Notes under the pieces: generated by a model
Database searches by the model: none
What the model saw: the letters and a program-made list of their open reading frames with translations, nothing else
What the model was told of the DNA's origin: nothing
In this document: positions 18,474-26,158 of the stretch, one piece after another
How the letters are laid out: each line of letters starts with the position of its first letter
Numbering within the stretch: position 1 is the stretch's first letter
Origin: Nitrospira sp. KM1
GTDB taxonomy: Bacteria; Nitrospirota; Nitrospiria; Nitrospirales; Nitrospiraceae
Length of the DNA: 64,000 nt
NCBI RefSeq assembly: GCF_011405515.1
Contig: NZ_AP022671.1
Location: 62,001 to 126,000 of the forward strand
Reading direction: 5' to 3'
Program-made: the position numbers and the translations under genes

Positions 18474-18566
18474 GATTGGACCTCCTTTCGATATCCGGAC
18501 GTGTTTTCGCGCAAACCGTACACGTATTCCTCTGATCCGATGGACGGATGAGACCGATCTCTGTTC

Positions 18567-18695
18567 CTACGGCACGACGGTGAGCAGCAGCGCGTCGCTC
18601 CCTCGAATGAGAGTGGGAATCAGCACGAAGATGAGAGCGAGCAACACGATCAGCGTCGTGACGTGGACGAGATGCCGGGGATTCACCGATTCCAT
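18567..18695 (-). CDS. Small single-span membrane protein (42 aa)
   Basis: The frame reads a short polar N terminus MESVNPR, then one hydrophobic span HLVHVTTLIVLLALIFVLIP, then TLIRGSDALLLTVVP. Such one-helix proteins are common and often missed. GAGAGA lies upstream of the ATG at a plausible distance. It is 93 bases upstream of the winged-helix-like gene on the same strand. Function is unknown. Confidence 0.42.
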   Translation of the reverse strand: MESVNPRHLVHVTTLIVLLALIFVLIPTLIRGSDALLLTVVP

Positions 18696-18775
18696 GGGTT
18701 CTCTCGAGTGCGTGCCGCCACCCGGGCGATTGATATTTCTTGGGACGTTAGTCTGGCGTAGAAGTGATGGAGAGT

Positions 18776-18824
18776 GCGGAGAACTCCGCGCAACAGGACG
18801 GACAAGCGTGCGGAGATATCCGCA
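18776..18824. promoter_or_regulatory. Pair of GCGGA-type inverted repeats upstream of the small membrane protein gene
   Basis: GCGGAG-AA-CTCCGC lies at 18776-18789 and TGCGGA-GATA-TCCGCA at 18809-18824, centres about 34 bases apart (near three helical turns). They lie 80-130 bases upstream of the small membrane gene start at 18695 and about 300 bases upstream of the winged-helix-like gene start. The spacing suits paired dimeric regulators, but a role is only inferred. The remaining non-coding sequence from 18696 to 19010 shows nothing else I can name. Confidence 0.4.
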
Positions 18825-19010
18825 ACCACTGTCACTGAACGTCAGAGCATTATGCTAAGCCGATGGAGAATGGTCGTCAACCCTCAACTTCCTGGCCTCA
18901 GATGCCTGTTAGCGGGAATCCGAAACCCCGGATGATCATAGAACCTTCCATGTGTGCATGAATACGAACGCGGGACCATTCATCTCTGACGCTCAAGACC
19001 GGCAGACTCA

Positions 19011-19829
19011 ATGATCCGTCGGATACGAAACAGATTCCTGGCAGCGGTATGTCTCGTGCTGCTGACGGCCTGCGAAGGCAGAGAGTCTGTTCCACAGTGT
19101 GGTCCGGGAAGTGCGGAGAATCAGCAAGGTGTCCAATCGTTCAGCGCACTGATCCTCAGGAAGCGCGATCACACTTCCGCCTACCTCGCGCGAGCGAAAT
19201 GTCTGTATTTCATCGGGTCGTACGAACCGGCTCTTCAAGACCTGAACGAAGTCATCCGGCGTAGGCCCAGACAAGCCGAAGCATATCTGTATAGGGCCAA
19301 AATCGAAAAGATGCTCAAGCGGACCTTGCAGGCTCTTGAGGACTACAGTACGTCGATCCGGCTAGAGCCGACGGCCGAAGCCTACTACGACCGTGGTGTC
19401 TTATACCTCAAAGAATTCACGAACAAGGACGGCGAAGCGCTGGAGGACTTCAACGGCGCCGTCGGTCTCGATCCAAAGCACATTCCGGCGTACAAAGCGC
19501 GGGCTGAGATCCTCAGAAAATACGGCCAGTATCTCAGTGCTCTGCAGGATGCTGAAACGATATTACGCCTCGATCCTTCCTCTCCCCGTGCGTATTGTGG
19601 CGTCGGCATCGCGCACTACGCTCTCGGTCAAGAGTCTGAGGGCAAAAAGTTTTTGAATATGTGTTTCGAGAAGGATCCTAGCCCACGGATACGGGACCAT
19701 TACGAAAACGAAGCCCGCAAGGCTCAACATGCCAGGCAGCCGCGGAGAGGGGGAGGAGGCATTATGTCCGAAGATCAGGAGGTGCCGACACAAGATTTGC
19801 AGACAGGACCTCAAGGACATACCGAATAA
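19011..19829 (+). CDS. TPR-repeat lipoprotein
   Basis: 272 residues with a lipoprotein signal (RFLAAVCLVLLTAC; lipidated Cys near residue 21) and at least five tetratricopeptide repeats, for example AYLARAKCLYFIGSYEPALQ and YDRGVLYLKEFT. The C-terminal 40 residues are Arg/Gly/Gln-rich and unstructured. It should be anchored to a membrane on the periplasmic side and act as a docking scaffold. No good ribosome binding site is seen before the ATG. Neighbouring genes give no specific hint of the partner. Confidence 0.82.
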   Translation: MIRRIRNRFLAAVCLVLLTACEGRESVPQCGPGSAENQQGVQSFSALILRKRDHTSAYLARAKCLYFIGSYEPALQDLNEVIRRRPRQAEAYLYRAKIEKMLKRTLQALEDYSTSIRLEPTAEAYYDRGVLYLKEFTNKDGEALEDFNGAVGLDPKHIPAYKARAEILRKYGQYLSALQDAETILRLDPSSPRAYCGVGIAHYALGQESEGKKFLNMCFEKDPSPRIRDHYENEARKAQHARQPRRGGGGIMSEDQEVPTQDLQTGPQGHTE

Positions 19830-19901
19830 GGGTGCCCCTCTGACGAGCGGATGATCGTCTGATAGAAGGACGCAGGTCCTCGCTCGAGGCATTGGGTTAT
19901 T

Positions 19902-20978
19902 TCAGCGTAGCGCACGCGCCTCAAACCTCGCGAGTTGTTTGCCCTCGGCATCGAACAGTTCCAAATGTTCCCCGATCACGGTCCACGCTGCAGTCCGTCC
20001 GAGCGCCTCGATGAAGTGCTCTTCCTGCTCCATTCCAGCCCGGCAGGCCATTTTAGTCCCCGCAACCTGGCTGAACGAAACCAAGCGCCTGTCGAGGCGA
20101 TACTCACCCATGAGCCTGTTGCACCCCCCTGATCCGGCTAGGCGGTGCTGTTCCTGGTGGAGAACCATGGCCGGTTCCCTTTGCTGCTCGGGCACGATCA
20201 CCGGCATGCCTGCGAGCCTGGTGAGTTTCCAGTAGGTATTCTCGAGAGTGGATGTCGCCAGCCGTGCACCACAGGTCTCTCCCGGCCACAGGCCAAGAAA
20301 TCGGTCGACAATCAGCATTGGATGGGGTGTGGCTCCATCCGCCCCGGACTTCGTTACGACGCGGCCCTCTACGGTGGCGAGAAGTTCATCGTTCGGTTGT
20401 TTCCTGAATTTGACGTAGGTCTGTTCCAGAGACGCATTGTCCGCCTGTTGCATGACCGGCCAGCGCCGTCCCGTCAGGCATTCGGAGAATGATCCGGCAT
20501 CTGCCACATATCGGTACATACCGCGCAGCGCCAGGTGTGACTCGGGAGACTCAACGTCGTTTGCTCGCGTGAGCGTATAGTTGAGACCTGTCGCGATGTC
20601 ATGCCCGTCGATACCGAGCTTGCGAAGGTTGTTTGGATCAATGATGCGGAACTGATCCGGTGAAACGGATTCATCGTACAAAACGAGCCGTTGGCCATCC
20701 GGTGAAACAATCCAGCTGCCGATACTGTCGAAGCGGCTGTTTCGCTCCAGGTAGGTCAGGCTCAGGAAGAACGCATGGTCGGGATGTAAGGTCAGTTGGT
20801 AACGAATGCCTGGACAGTCTGCACAGGGAAAGTCTCCCGAAAAGGTCGCGGGAAGTCGTCCCAAGACGGGCGTACGTTCTTGAGGGTTCGATGCAGGGAC
20901 TGCAGTCGTTCGCGGACCTGTACAACCGAGGACCGACAACAATATGAACGTCATGATCCACACACGATGTCCTACCAT
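19902..20978 (-). CDS. NlpE-like and META-domain fusion lipoprotein
   Basis: Starting at the ATG at 20978 (CGGAGAAAG upstream), the protein is about 358 residues with a lipobox FILLSVLGC. The N-terminal part matches the NlpE copper-resistance lipoprotein domain: ATFSGDFPCADCPGIRYQLT includes the CxxC motif. The C-terminal part is a META/HslJ domain: LENTYWKLTRLAG and GSGGCNRLMGEYRLD. A longer frame to 21041 adds 21 unlikely residues. NlpE senses envelope or copper stress through the Cpx pathway in enterobacteria; the fused form is likely a stress-sensing outer-membrane lipoprotein, but that is inference. Confidence 0.82.
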   Translation of the reverse strand: MVGHRVWIMTFILLSVLGCTGPRTTAVPASNPQERTPVLGRLPATFSGDFPCADCPGIRYQLTLHPDHAFFLSLTYLERNSRFDSIGSWIVSPDGQRLVLYDESVSPDQFRIIDPNNLRKLGIDGHDIATGLNYTLTRANDVESPESHLALRGMYRYVADAGSFSECLTGRRWPVMQQADNASLEQTYVKFRKQPNDELLATVEGRVVTKSGADGATPHPMLIVDRFLGLWPGETCGARLATSTLENTYWKLTRLAGMPVIVPEQQREPAMVLHQEQHRLAGSGGCNRLMGEYRLDRRLVSFSQVAGTKMACRAGMEQEEHFIEALGRTAAWTVIGEHLELFDAEGKQLARFEARALR

Positions 20979-21099
20979 TGCAGTCTTTCTCCGTTTGAAA
21001 TCCTGATGACAGATGTCCACTATTCGCGTGAATGTGAGCACGAGTCTACTCTATGTTGGGGGCCGTTGATCACAAGCTACGGCCCCGTCAACGACCGTC

Positions 21100-21498
21100 T
21101 CACGATCTTGTCTGCGAGCCCGCCAGCTTGGGGGAGTCGGCGACCCGTTTCTCCAAGTCCAGAACGGGACGGATGACGATGCTGCCTATCCGGGCCGATG
21201 GAAATTTCGAGGCAACACGGATGGCTTCGTTGAAATCTCTGGTCTCAATGAGAAAAAACCCGCCGAACTGTTCCTTCGTCTCGGCAAAGGGACCGTCCGT
21301 CGTCAGCGTCTTCCCGTTGCGGACTCGCACAGCCGTTGCGGCTTCGGTTGGGTCAAGTGCCTCAGAGGAGATAAGCGTGCCTTCTGTGCGAAGCGATTCA
21401 CAGTACATCATCGTCTCTTTGATGATCGCGTCCTCCTCATGCTTAGGCAGTTCCTCAAACGTCTTCTGGTCGTGACAACACATGAGAAAGTATTTCAT
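21100..21498 (-). CDS. YCII/DGPF-domain protein
   Basis: 132 residues with the DGPF motif in TTDGPFAETKEQFGGFFLIE and an N terminus MKYFLMCCHDQKTFEELPK typical of YCII-related proteins, a ferredoxin-like fold often encoded near ECF sigma factors. A perfect AGGAGG lies 8 bases upstream of the ATG. A second, frameshifted YCII gene lies about 100 bases upstream on the same strand. The biochemical role of these proteins is not established. No ECF sigma factor is present in the window. Confidence 0.85.
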   Translation of the reverse strand: MKYFLMCCHDQKTFEELPKHEEDAIIKETMMYCESLRTEGTLISSEALDPTEAATAVRVRNGKTLTTDGPFAETKEQFGGFFLIETRDFNEAIRVASKFPSARIGSIVIRPVLDLEKRVADSPKLAGSQTRS

Positions 21499-21599
21499 CG
21501 CTTGTGCCTCCTAAACGTTGTAAACAAGTTGTTCGCTCACATAATGGTCATACTTGTCGGCTATACTTTGTTCGTGCGTGTACGGAGCCACCTTTCCGG

Positions 21600-22020
21600 C
21601 TAGCGTGCACGATTTGCCCGTCCCTGCAATTCCTCAAATTTGGACGCGACCTTCTGGACGTCCTCCGGAAAATCGCTCAATTCCTGCACCTGCCGGATTT
21701 CAATGATCTCATTGTCAGAGGCGGGGCAGTGCGACGCCCATTGGATCGCTTCGTCCTTCGATTTCACTTGAATCATCCAATAGCCTCCGAGAATCTCTTT
21801 CGTTTCGACATAGGGGCCGTCGGTCACGCTCGACTTCCCGTCTTTGAAAGAAACTCGCGCGCCCATCGACAGCGGGTGTAGACCGTCGAGCGAAAGCAAC
21901 GCCGGCCTTCTGAAGATCTACATTATATTTCATCATCGCAGCCACACGATCGGCCGGGGGCACGGCTCCCGGTTCAGCCTTTTCATATCCCTTGGGGATC
22001 ATCAACATCATGAAACGCAT
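21600..22020 (-). pseudogene. YCII/DGPF-domain gene with a frameshift
   Basis: Two overlapping frames together make one complete YCII protein. The first half, MRFMMLMIPKGYEKAEPG to DLQKAGV, reads from 22020 (AAAGGAGA upstream). The second half continues in another frame from LSLDGLHPLSMGARVSF through SVTDGPYVETKEILGGYWMI to 21600. The shift falls near 21897-21901, where adding two bases or removing one restores the expected GVLLSLDGL. Either the gene is broken or the assembly has an error. The two halves retain good family conservation, which suggests a recent event. Confidence 0.75.
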
Positions 22021-22321
22021 CTATCAGTCTCCTTTCAATGACCATACGGAAAACATTACAAAATCCGACGCTTCATCAACTTCCACCCTGTAGTCGTAGG
22101 AACCCGGCGGATTCGACATGGGAGCATGTAGCGCTAAGCACCTATCTATCTTCAGTAAAGTCAAGCCGTCCGGTCAGCCGCTCATGAGGTGCGCCTCCGA
22201 TCTCAGGCATTGTAGACGTGGTTCAGTGGGCTGATGATCGGCCGCATAAGGAGTTGACAGCGGCAGAAGCGAGTCGTAGCCTGTCGCCAAGCCGTCACTT
22301 CACTTCCACCGGCTGAAGTGT

Positions 22322-22996
22322 ATGATGTTCGTACCGTCGATGCTCGCGGCTAGATCTTCTGACACGAGAGACCTTTTCAATCCTAAAACGGTCCTCATCG
22401 GTATTCTGCTCTGCGGGTTCTCTTACATTGTGACCGGGGACCCTGTACAGGCGGAAGGGGAGTTTTCACCGTCTGCGATCAAAAAGGGTGTGCTGCTGGT
22501 CGCGAGTCCTTCGCTGAAAGATCCCAATTTCCACGAGGCCGTGGTGCTGATCGTGGAGCATGGCCCTGGAGGGACACTCGGACTTATCGTGAATCGCTCT
22601 CTCAAGGTGTTCTTATCCGAGGCGTTGCCGGATATGACCATTCTGAGAGGAACCAGCTATCGGCTGTTTGCGGGGGGGCCCGTCAACATGGCGAGCCTGC
22701 TCCTACTGTTTCGATTGAAGGAGCCCTCAGCCGAGGCGCGACTGGTGTTCGATGGCGTCTATGTCGGCACGGCGAATGTCCTGGAACGTTTCGTAAAACA
22801 GCCACTGCCGGACGACGCCTTCCGGGCGTTTGCCGGATATGCGGGCTGGGCTCCGCAGCAGTTGAAGGCGGAGATGCTCCAAGGATCCTGGGCGATTCTT
22901 CCCCCTGACGCTCGCGCGGTCTTCGATCACGACCCGGCTACACTCTGGCAGGACTGCATCAGGAAGCTTCAGACCCCACGGACTATTTCCAACTGA
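22322..22996 (+). CDS. YqgE/AlgH (UPF0301) family protein with an N-terminal export-like segment
   Basis: The 224-residue protein contains the whole AlgH fold from about residue 57: KKGVLLVASPSLKDPNFHEA, VEHGPGGTLGLIVNRS and the hallmark GYAGWAPQQLKAEM. Before this lies about 55 residues including a hydrophobic run TVLIGILLCGFSYIV and a possible cleavage site after PVQA. Most AlgH proteins begin directly at the fold and are cytoplasmic. Here the N terminus looks like a signal peptide or anchor. The molecular role of the family is unclear; in Pseudomonas it affects alginate transcription. Confidence 0.85.
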   Translation: MMFVPSMLAARSSDTRDLFNPKTVLIGILLCGFSYIVTGDPVQAEGEFSPSAIKKGVLLVASPSLKDPNFHEAVVLIVEHGPGGTLGLIVNRSLKVFLSEALPDMTILRGTSYRLFAGGPVNMASLLLLFRLKEPSAEARLVFDGVYVGTANVLERFVKQPLPDDAFRAFAGYAGWAPQQLKAEMLQGSWAILPPDARAVFDHDPATLWQDCIRKLQTPRTISN

Positions 22997-23543
22997 TCGA
23001 GCGATACAGTCGAAGCAACGACGCTCTTTTCAGTCCATAGACCAGCGATGTCTGCTTGTGTTGTGCCCGGGGGTAGGCCCATGATGTTTCCACGCGATAC
23101 ACGAAGCCGCTTCATTCGTCGCTCTTGATATCTGTCCATAGGCCCATGTGAGAACCCGCAACCAGTCTGTCAAATCCGGGAAAAACCGGAATTCGGAGAA
23201 ACCGCTCGGAAATATGCCAGCTTGCGATGAGAGTCAATCGTCATTGACTCCCAAGTAATTTGGCAAAAGGCGGTATAAACAGGAACTTTATCGAATCGAT
23301 TTGTCAGAACTGCACTGGGGGGTCATTCATACATCGATAAGGTGATAAATCGCCGCTTAGCAGGCCATGATTCCCCTAGTGCAGCACGTCACTAATGCAG
23401 ACCTTTTCGGGTCAATCCAAGTGCAGCCAGTCATTTGGGTGACCCGTGAAAATCGATAGTCAAAAGGTGTTTGGCGCACTACTTGTCTGAGATTGGCACC
23501 ATGCGTCACCCCCGGGTGTCACATCCGGCACAATCGCCATGGC
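22997..23543. other. Long non-coding stretch, nothing recognised
   Basis: About 550 bases with no convincing gene in either direction and a lower G+C share than the flanks. I see only scattered short repeats (GGGTCA/TGACCC arms near 23410-23450) and no tRNA-like or terminator-like fold. It separates algH from the TetR promoter. Confidence 0.4.
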
Positions 23544-23577
23544 TTGACCGGAAACTAATAGTACTTGTATAGTTTCC
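23544..23577 (+). promoter_or_regulatory. TetR-gene promoter with overlapping inverted-repeat operator
   Basis: A sigma70-type promoter is visible: TTGACC at 23544-23549, 18 bases, TATAGT at 23568-23573. Across it lies a perfect inverted repeat GGAAACTA (23550-23557) and TAGTTTCC (23570-23577) with a 12-base spacer. This is the expected size and place for a TetR-family dimer to block RNA polymerase, so autorepression is likely. The predicted transcription start near 23580 is only about three bases before the ATG at 23583, which would make the mRNA essentially leaderless. Confidence 0.65.
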
Positions 23578-23582
23578 ATAGT

Positions 23583-24224
23583 ATGCAGCGCGCATCCCGA
23601 AAATCCGCCCATCAGACAGTCGATGTTGCCGGTAGCAAGCCGTTTATCCAGCGCATCGTCACTGCGGCGCGGCAGCACTTCCTGTCGAACGGTTTCCGAA
23701 GCGTAACAATGGACGACCTCGCTCATGAACTCGGCATGAGCAAGAAGACACTGTACGCGTCATTTCCAAGCAAGACTGCCCTGCTTGACGCGGTACTTGC
23801 AGACAAGTTCCGTGCCGTCGAAGCGGACCTCGAAGAGATTACCTCCACATGTGCTTCAGATGTGCTTGGTGCCCTCCACCGCCTTCTTGCCTGCATGCAA
23901 CGGCACACCGAGGAACTTCGCCCGCCCTTCGTCCGTGATATGCGGAAAGAGGGGCCCGTGCGGTTCAAGGAGATCGAACGGCGCCGTCGTGATCTGATCG
24001 AACGGCATTTTGGCAAATTGCTCGGCGAAGGACGAAAGGCGGGCATTATCCGGAAAGATCTTTCCGTCCCCCTGATCATGGAAATTCTATTGGGGGCGGT
24101 TCAAGCGATCATGAACCCGGTCAAAATTGAAGAACTCGGTCTCACACCGAAAACGGGATTTTCGACCATCATCACGGTGATTCTCGAAGGTATCGTGACC
24201 GAACCCGTCAGGGCGAAACTCTAA
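23583..24224 (+). CDS. TetR family transcriptional regulator (CecR-like position)
   Basis: About 213 residues. The N-terminal helix-turn-helix is clear: FIQRIVTAARQHFLSNGFRS, VTMDDLAHELGMSKKTLYASFPSK. The C-terminal domain is the ligand-binding and dimerisation part. I chose the ATG at 23583; a TTG at 23565 would lie inside the promoter's -10 region. The stop codon overlaps a possible start of the HlyD gene (TAATG), so the regulator heads the export operon. In enterobacteria CecR has the same relation to ybhGFSR. It probably represses this operon through the operator at 23550-23577. Confidence 0.88.
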   Translation: MQRASRKSAHQTVDVAGSKPFIQRIVTAARQHFLSNGFRSVTMDDLAHELGMSKKTLYASFPSKTALLDAVLADKFRAVEADLEEITSTCASDVLGALHRLLACMQRHTEELRPPFVRDMRKEGPVRFKEIERRRRDLIERHFGKLLGEGRKAGIIRKDLSVPLIMEILLGAVQAIMNPVKIEELGLTPKTGFSTIITVILEGIVTEPVRAKL

Positions 24225-24253
24225 TGGGATTGAAGGCTGGAGAGAGCCTCGAT

Positions 24254-25213
24254 ATGTCTGCCCTTCTCAGTCGGGGCATCGCGATAGCGCTGTGCCTGGT
24301 GCTCGGCTGTGCTGCAGAGGATCCGAATCGTGTACAAGGCTATGTGGAGGGAGAATTCATGTATATCGCTTCGCCGTTCGCCGGGGCGCTGGAATCTCTT
24401 CACGTACAGCGAGGCGCACAGGTGAAGGCGGGCGATCCGCTCTTTCGTCTCGACAGCGCCGCAGAAAAGGCCGCAAGAGACGAAGCAGAGCGGCGTCTTG
24501 TGCAAGCTCATGCCAATCTGGCGGACGTGAAAAAGGGTATGCGCCCATCCGAAATCGAGTCCCTGGCGGCGCAACTCCAGCAGGCGCGTTCCGCGCTGAA
24601 ACTATCTGACCGAGAGTTTGCGCGGCACAAAGAACTCATGCGTATTCCTGGTGCAACAGCGGAGTTGGATTTCGACCGCGCGCGTTCCGCGCGGGACCAG
24701 AATCGTCAGCGGGTGGCTCAATTGGAGGCTGACCTGAAGACGGCTCAACTCGGTTCCCGTATCGACCAAGTGTCTGCCGCCGAAGCCGAAGTCCGGGCAC
24801 GTGAATCCGCGTTGGCGAAGGCCGAGTGGGATTATTCACAAAAGCACCAGAGTGCGCCCAAGGCGGCGCTCGTGTTCGATACGCTGTATCGCGAAGGCGA
24901 ATGGGTCGCCGCGGGGAGGCCGGTGGTTGCGCTATTGCCTCCTCAGAACATCAAAGTTCGGGCGTTCGTGCCGGAGACTCGTGTAGGGACGATTCATCCC
25001 GGCGACCCGGTTCGGGTAAGCGTGGACGGCGTGCGAGAACCATTCATCGGTACGGTCAGCTATATTTCGCCGAAGGCGGAGTACACTCCTCCGGTCATTT
25101 ATAGCCAGGAGAGCCGGAGCAAGCTGGTCTTCATGATCGAAGCGGTGTTCGAACCGCAAGTCGCATCGAATTTGAACCCGGGTCAGCCCGTCGACGTCCG
25201 CTTGGGATCATGA
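24254..25213 (+). CDS. HlyD/YbhG-like periplasmic adaptor lipoprotein
   Basis: From the ATG at 24254 (GGAGAG 9 bases upstream) the protein is about 319 residues with a lipobox LVLGC. It shows the adaptor pattern: a lipoyl-like half VEGEFMYIASPFAGALESLHVQRG read in parts, a long coiled-coil hairpin (about residues 70-190), the second lipoyl half and a beta-barrel domain (NIKVRAFVPETRVGTIHPGD). An alternative ATG at 24224 overlaps the TetR stop. It links the ABC pump to an outer-membrane channel. Lipid anchoring is unusual next to YbhG, which has a signal anchor. Confidence 0.85.
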   Translation: MSALLSRGIAIALCLVLGCAAEDPNRVQGYVEGEFMYIASPFAGALESLHVQRGAQVKAGDPLFRLDSAAEKAARDEAERRLVQAHANLADVKKGMRPSEIESLAAQLQQARSALKLSDREFARHKELMRIPGATAELDFDRARSARDQNRQRVAQLEADLKTAQLGSRIDQVSAAEAEVRARESALAKAEWDYSQKHQSAPKAALVFDTLYREGEWVAAGRPVVALLPPQNIKVRAFVPETRVGTIHPGDPVRVSVDGVREPFIGTVSYISPKAEYTPPVIYSQESRSKLVFMIEAVFEPQVASNLNPGQPVDVRLGS

Positions 25214-25216
25214 TCT

Positions 25217-26158
25217 ATGCCCAATACTTCAAGCCGGCCGGATCTCGCCATCGACGTACGCGGGATGACCAAGCGGTTCGGAGAACGCACCGTGGTCGAC
25301 CATATCGACTTGCGAGTAGGAACCGGAGAAATTTACGGCTTTCTCGGCCCCAACGGCAGTGGAAAGACAACGTTCATCCGGATGCTCTGTGGGCTGTTGC
25401 GAGCCGATGCGGGCAGCGGGACATGTCTTGGCTACGATGTGATCACCGAAAGCGAAGCGATCAAAAGCGAAGTGGGGTACATGACTCAACGCTTCAGCTT
25501 TTACGAGGATCTGAGCATTGCGGAAAACCTGGACTTCGTGGCGCGCATGTTCTCGGTGAAGAATCGGCGCGAAGCGGTCCAACGCAGCCTCGAACGGCTT
25601 GGACTCGTCGAACGACAGCACCAACTCGCCGGAGAACTGTCGGGAGGATGGAAGCAACGGCTCGCATTGGCCGCCTGCCTGATCCATCAGCCGAAACTGC
25701 TGCTGTTGGATGAACCGACCGCGGGAGTCGATCCCAAAGCACGCCGCGAGTTTTGGGAGCAAATCCACGATCTGGCCGCCGAAGGCCTCACGTTTCTCAT
25801 CACGACCCATTACATGGATGAGGCCGAACGCTGCCACCGGCTCGCCTATATTGCCGCGGGTCAGCTACTGACCGCCGGGACCGTCTCCGAAGTCATTGCG
25901 CATGCCGGTCTGACTACATGGTCGGTCACGGGCAATGAGCTGCACCGCCTTACGGTGCAGCTTCGTGACCGTCCCGGTGTCAGTCAGGCGGTGGCGTTTG
26001 GAAGCATGCTGCATGTCAGCGGTGACGATGACGCGGCGCTGGAAGCCGCCATTGCGCCATTCCGGACGGATGAATACGAGTGGCGACGGATCAGCTCCGG
26101 GCTCGAAGACGTGTTCATTCATCTCATGGAATCGGCGCCGGAACGGGTATCCCGATGA
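25217..26158 (+). CDS. ABC transporter ATP-binding protein (YbhF-like, single NBD)
   Basis: 313 residues. Walker A GPNGSGKTTF, the signature LSGGWKQRLALA, Walker B LLLLDEPTAGVDP and the switch histidine in LITTHYMDEAERC are all present. The C-terminal 80 residues match the DrrA-type regulatory tail of multidrug exporters. E. coli YbhF has two ATPase domains in one chain; this one has a single domain. It powers the export system with the HlyD adaptor upstream and the permease that starts 4 bases before its own stop (ATGA). Confidence 0.92.
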   Translation: MPNTSSRPDLAIDVRGMTKRFGERTVVDHIDLRVGTGEIYGFLGPNGSGKTTFIRMLCGLLRADAGSGTCLGYDVITESEAIKSEVGYMTQRFSFYEDLSIAENLDFVARMFSVKNRREAVQRSLERLGLVERQHQLAGELSGGWKQRLALAACLIHQPKLLLLDEPTAGVDPKARREFWEQIHDLAAEGLTFLITTHYMDEAERCHRLAYIAAGQLLTAGTVSEVIAHAGLTTWSVTGNELHRLTVQLRDRPGVSQAVAFGSMLHVSGDDDAALEAAIAPFRTDEYEWRRISSGLEDVFIHLMESAPERVSR

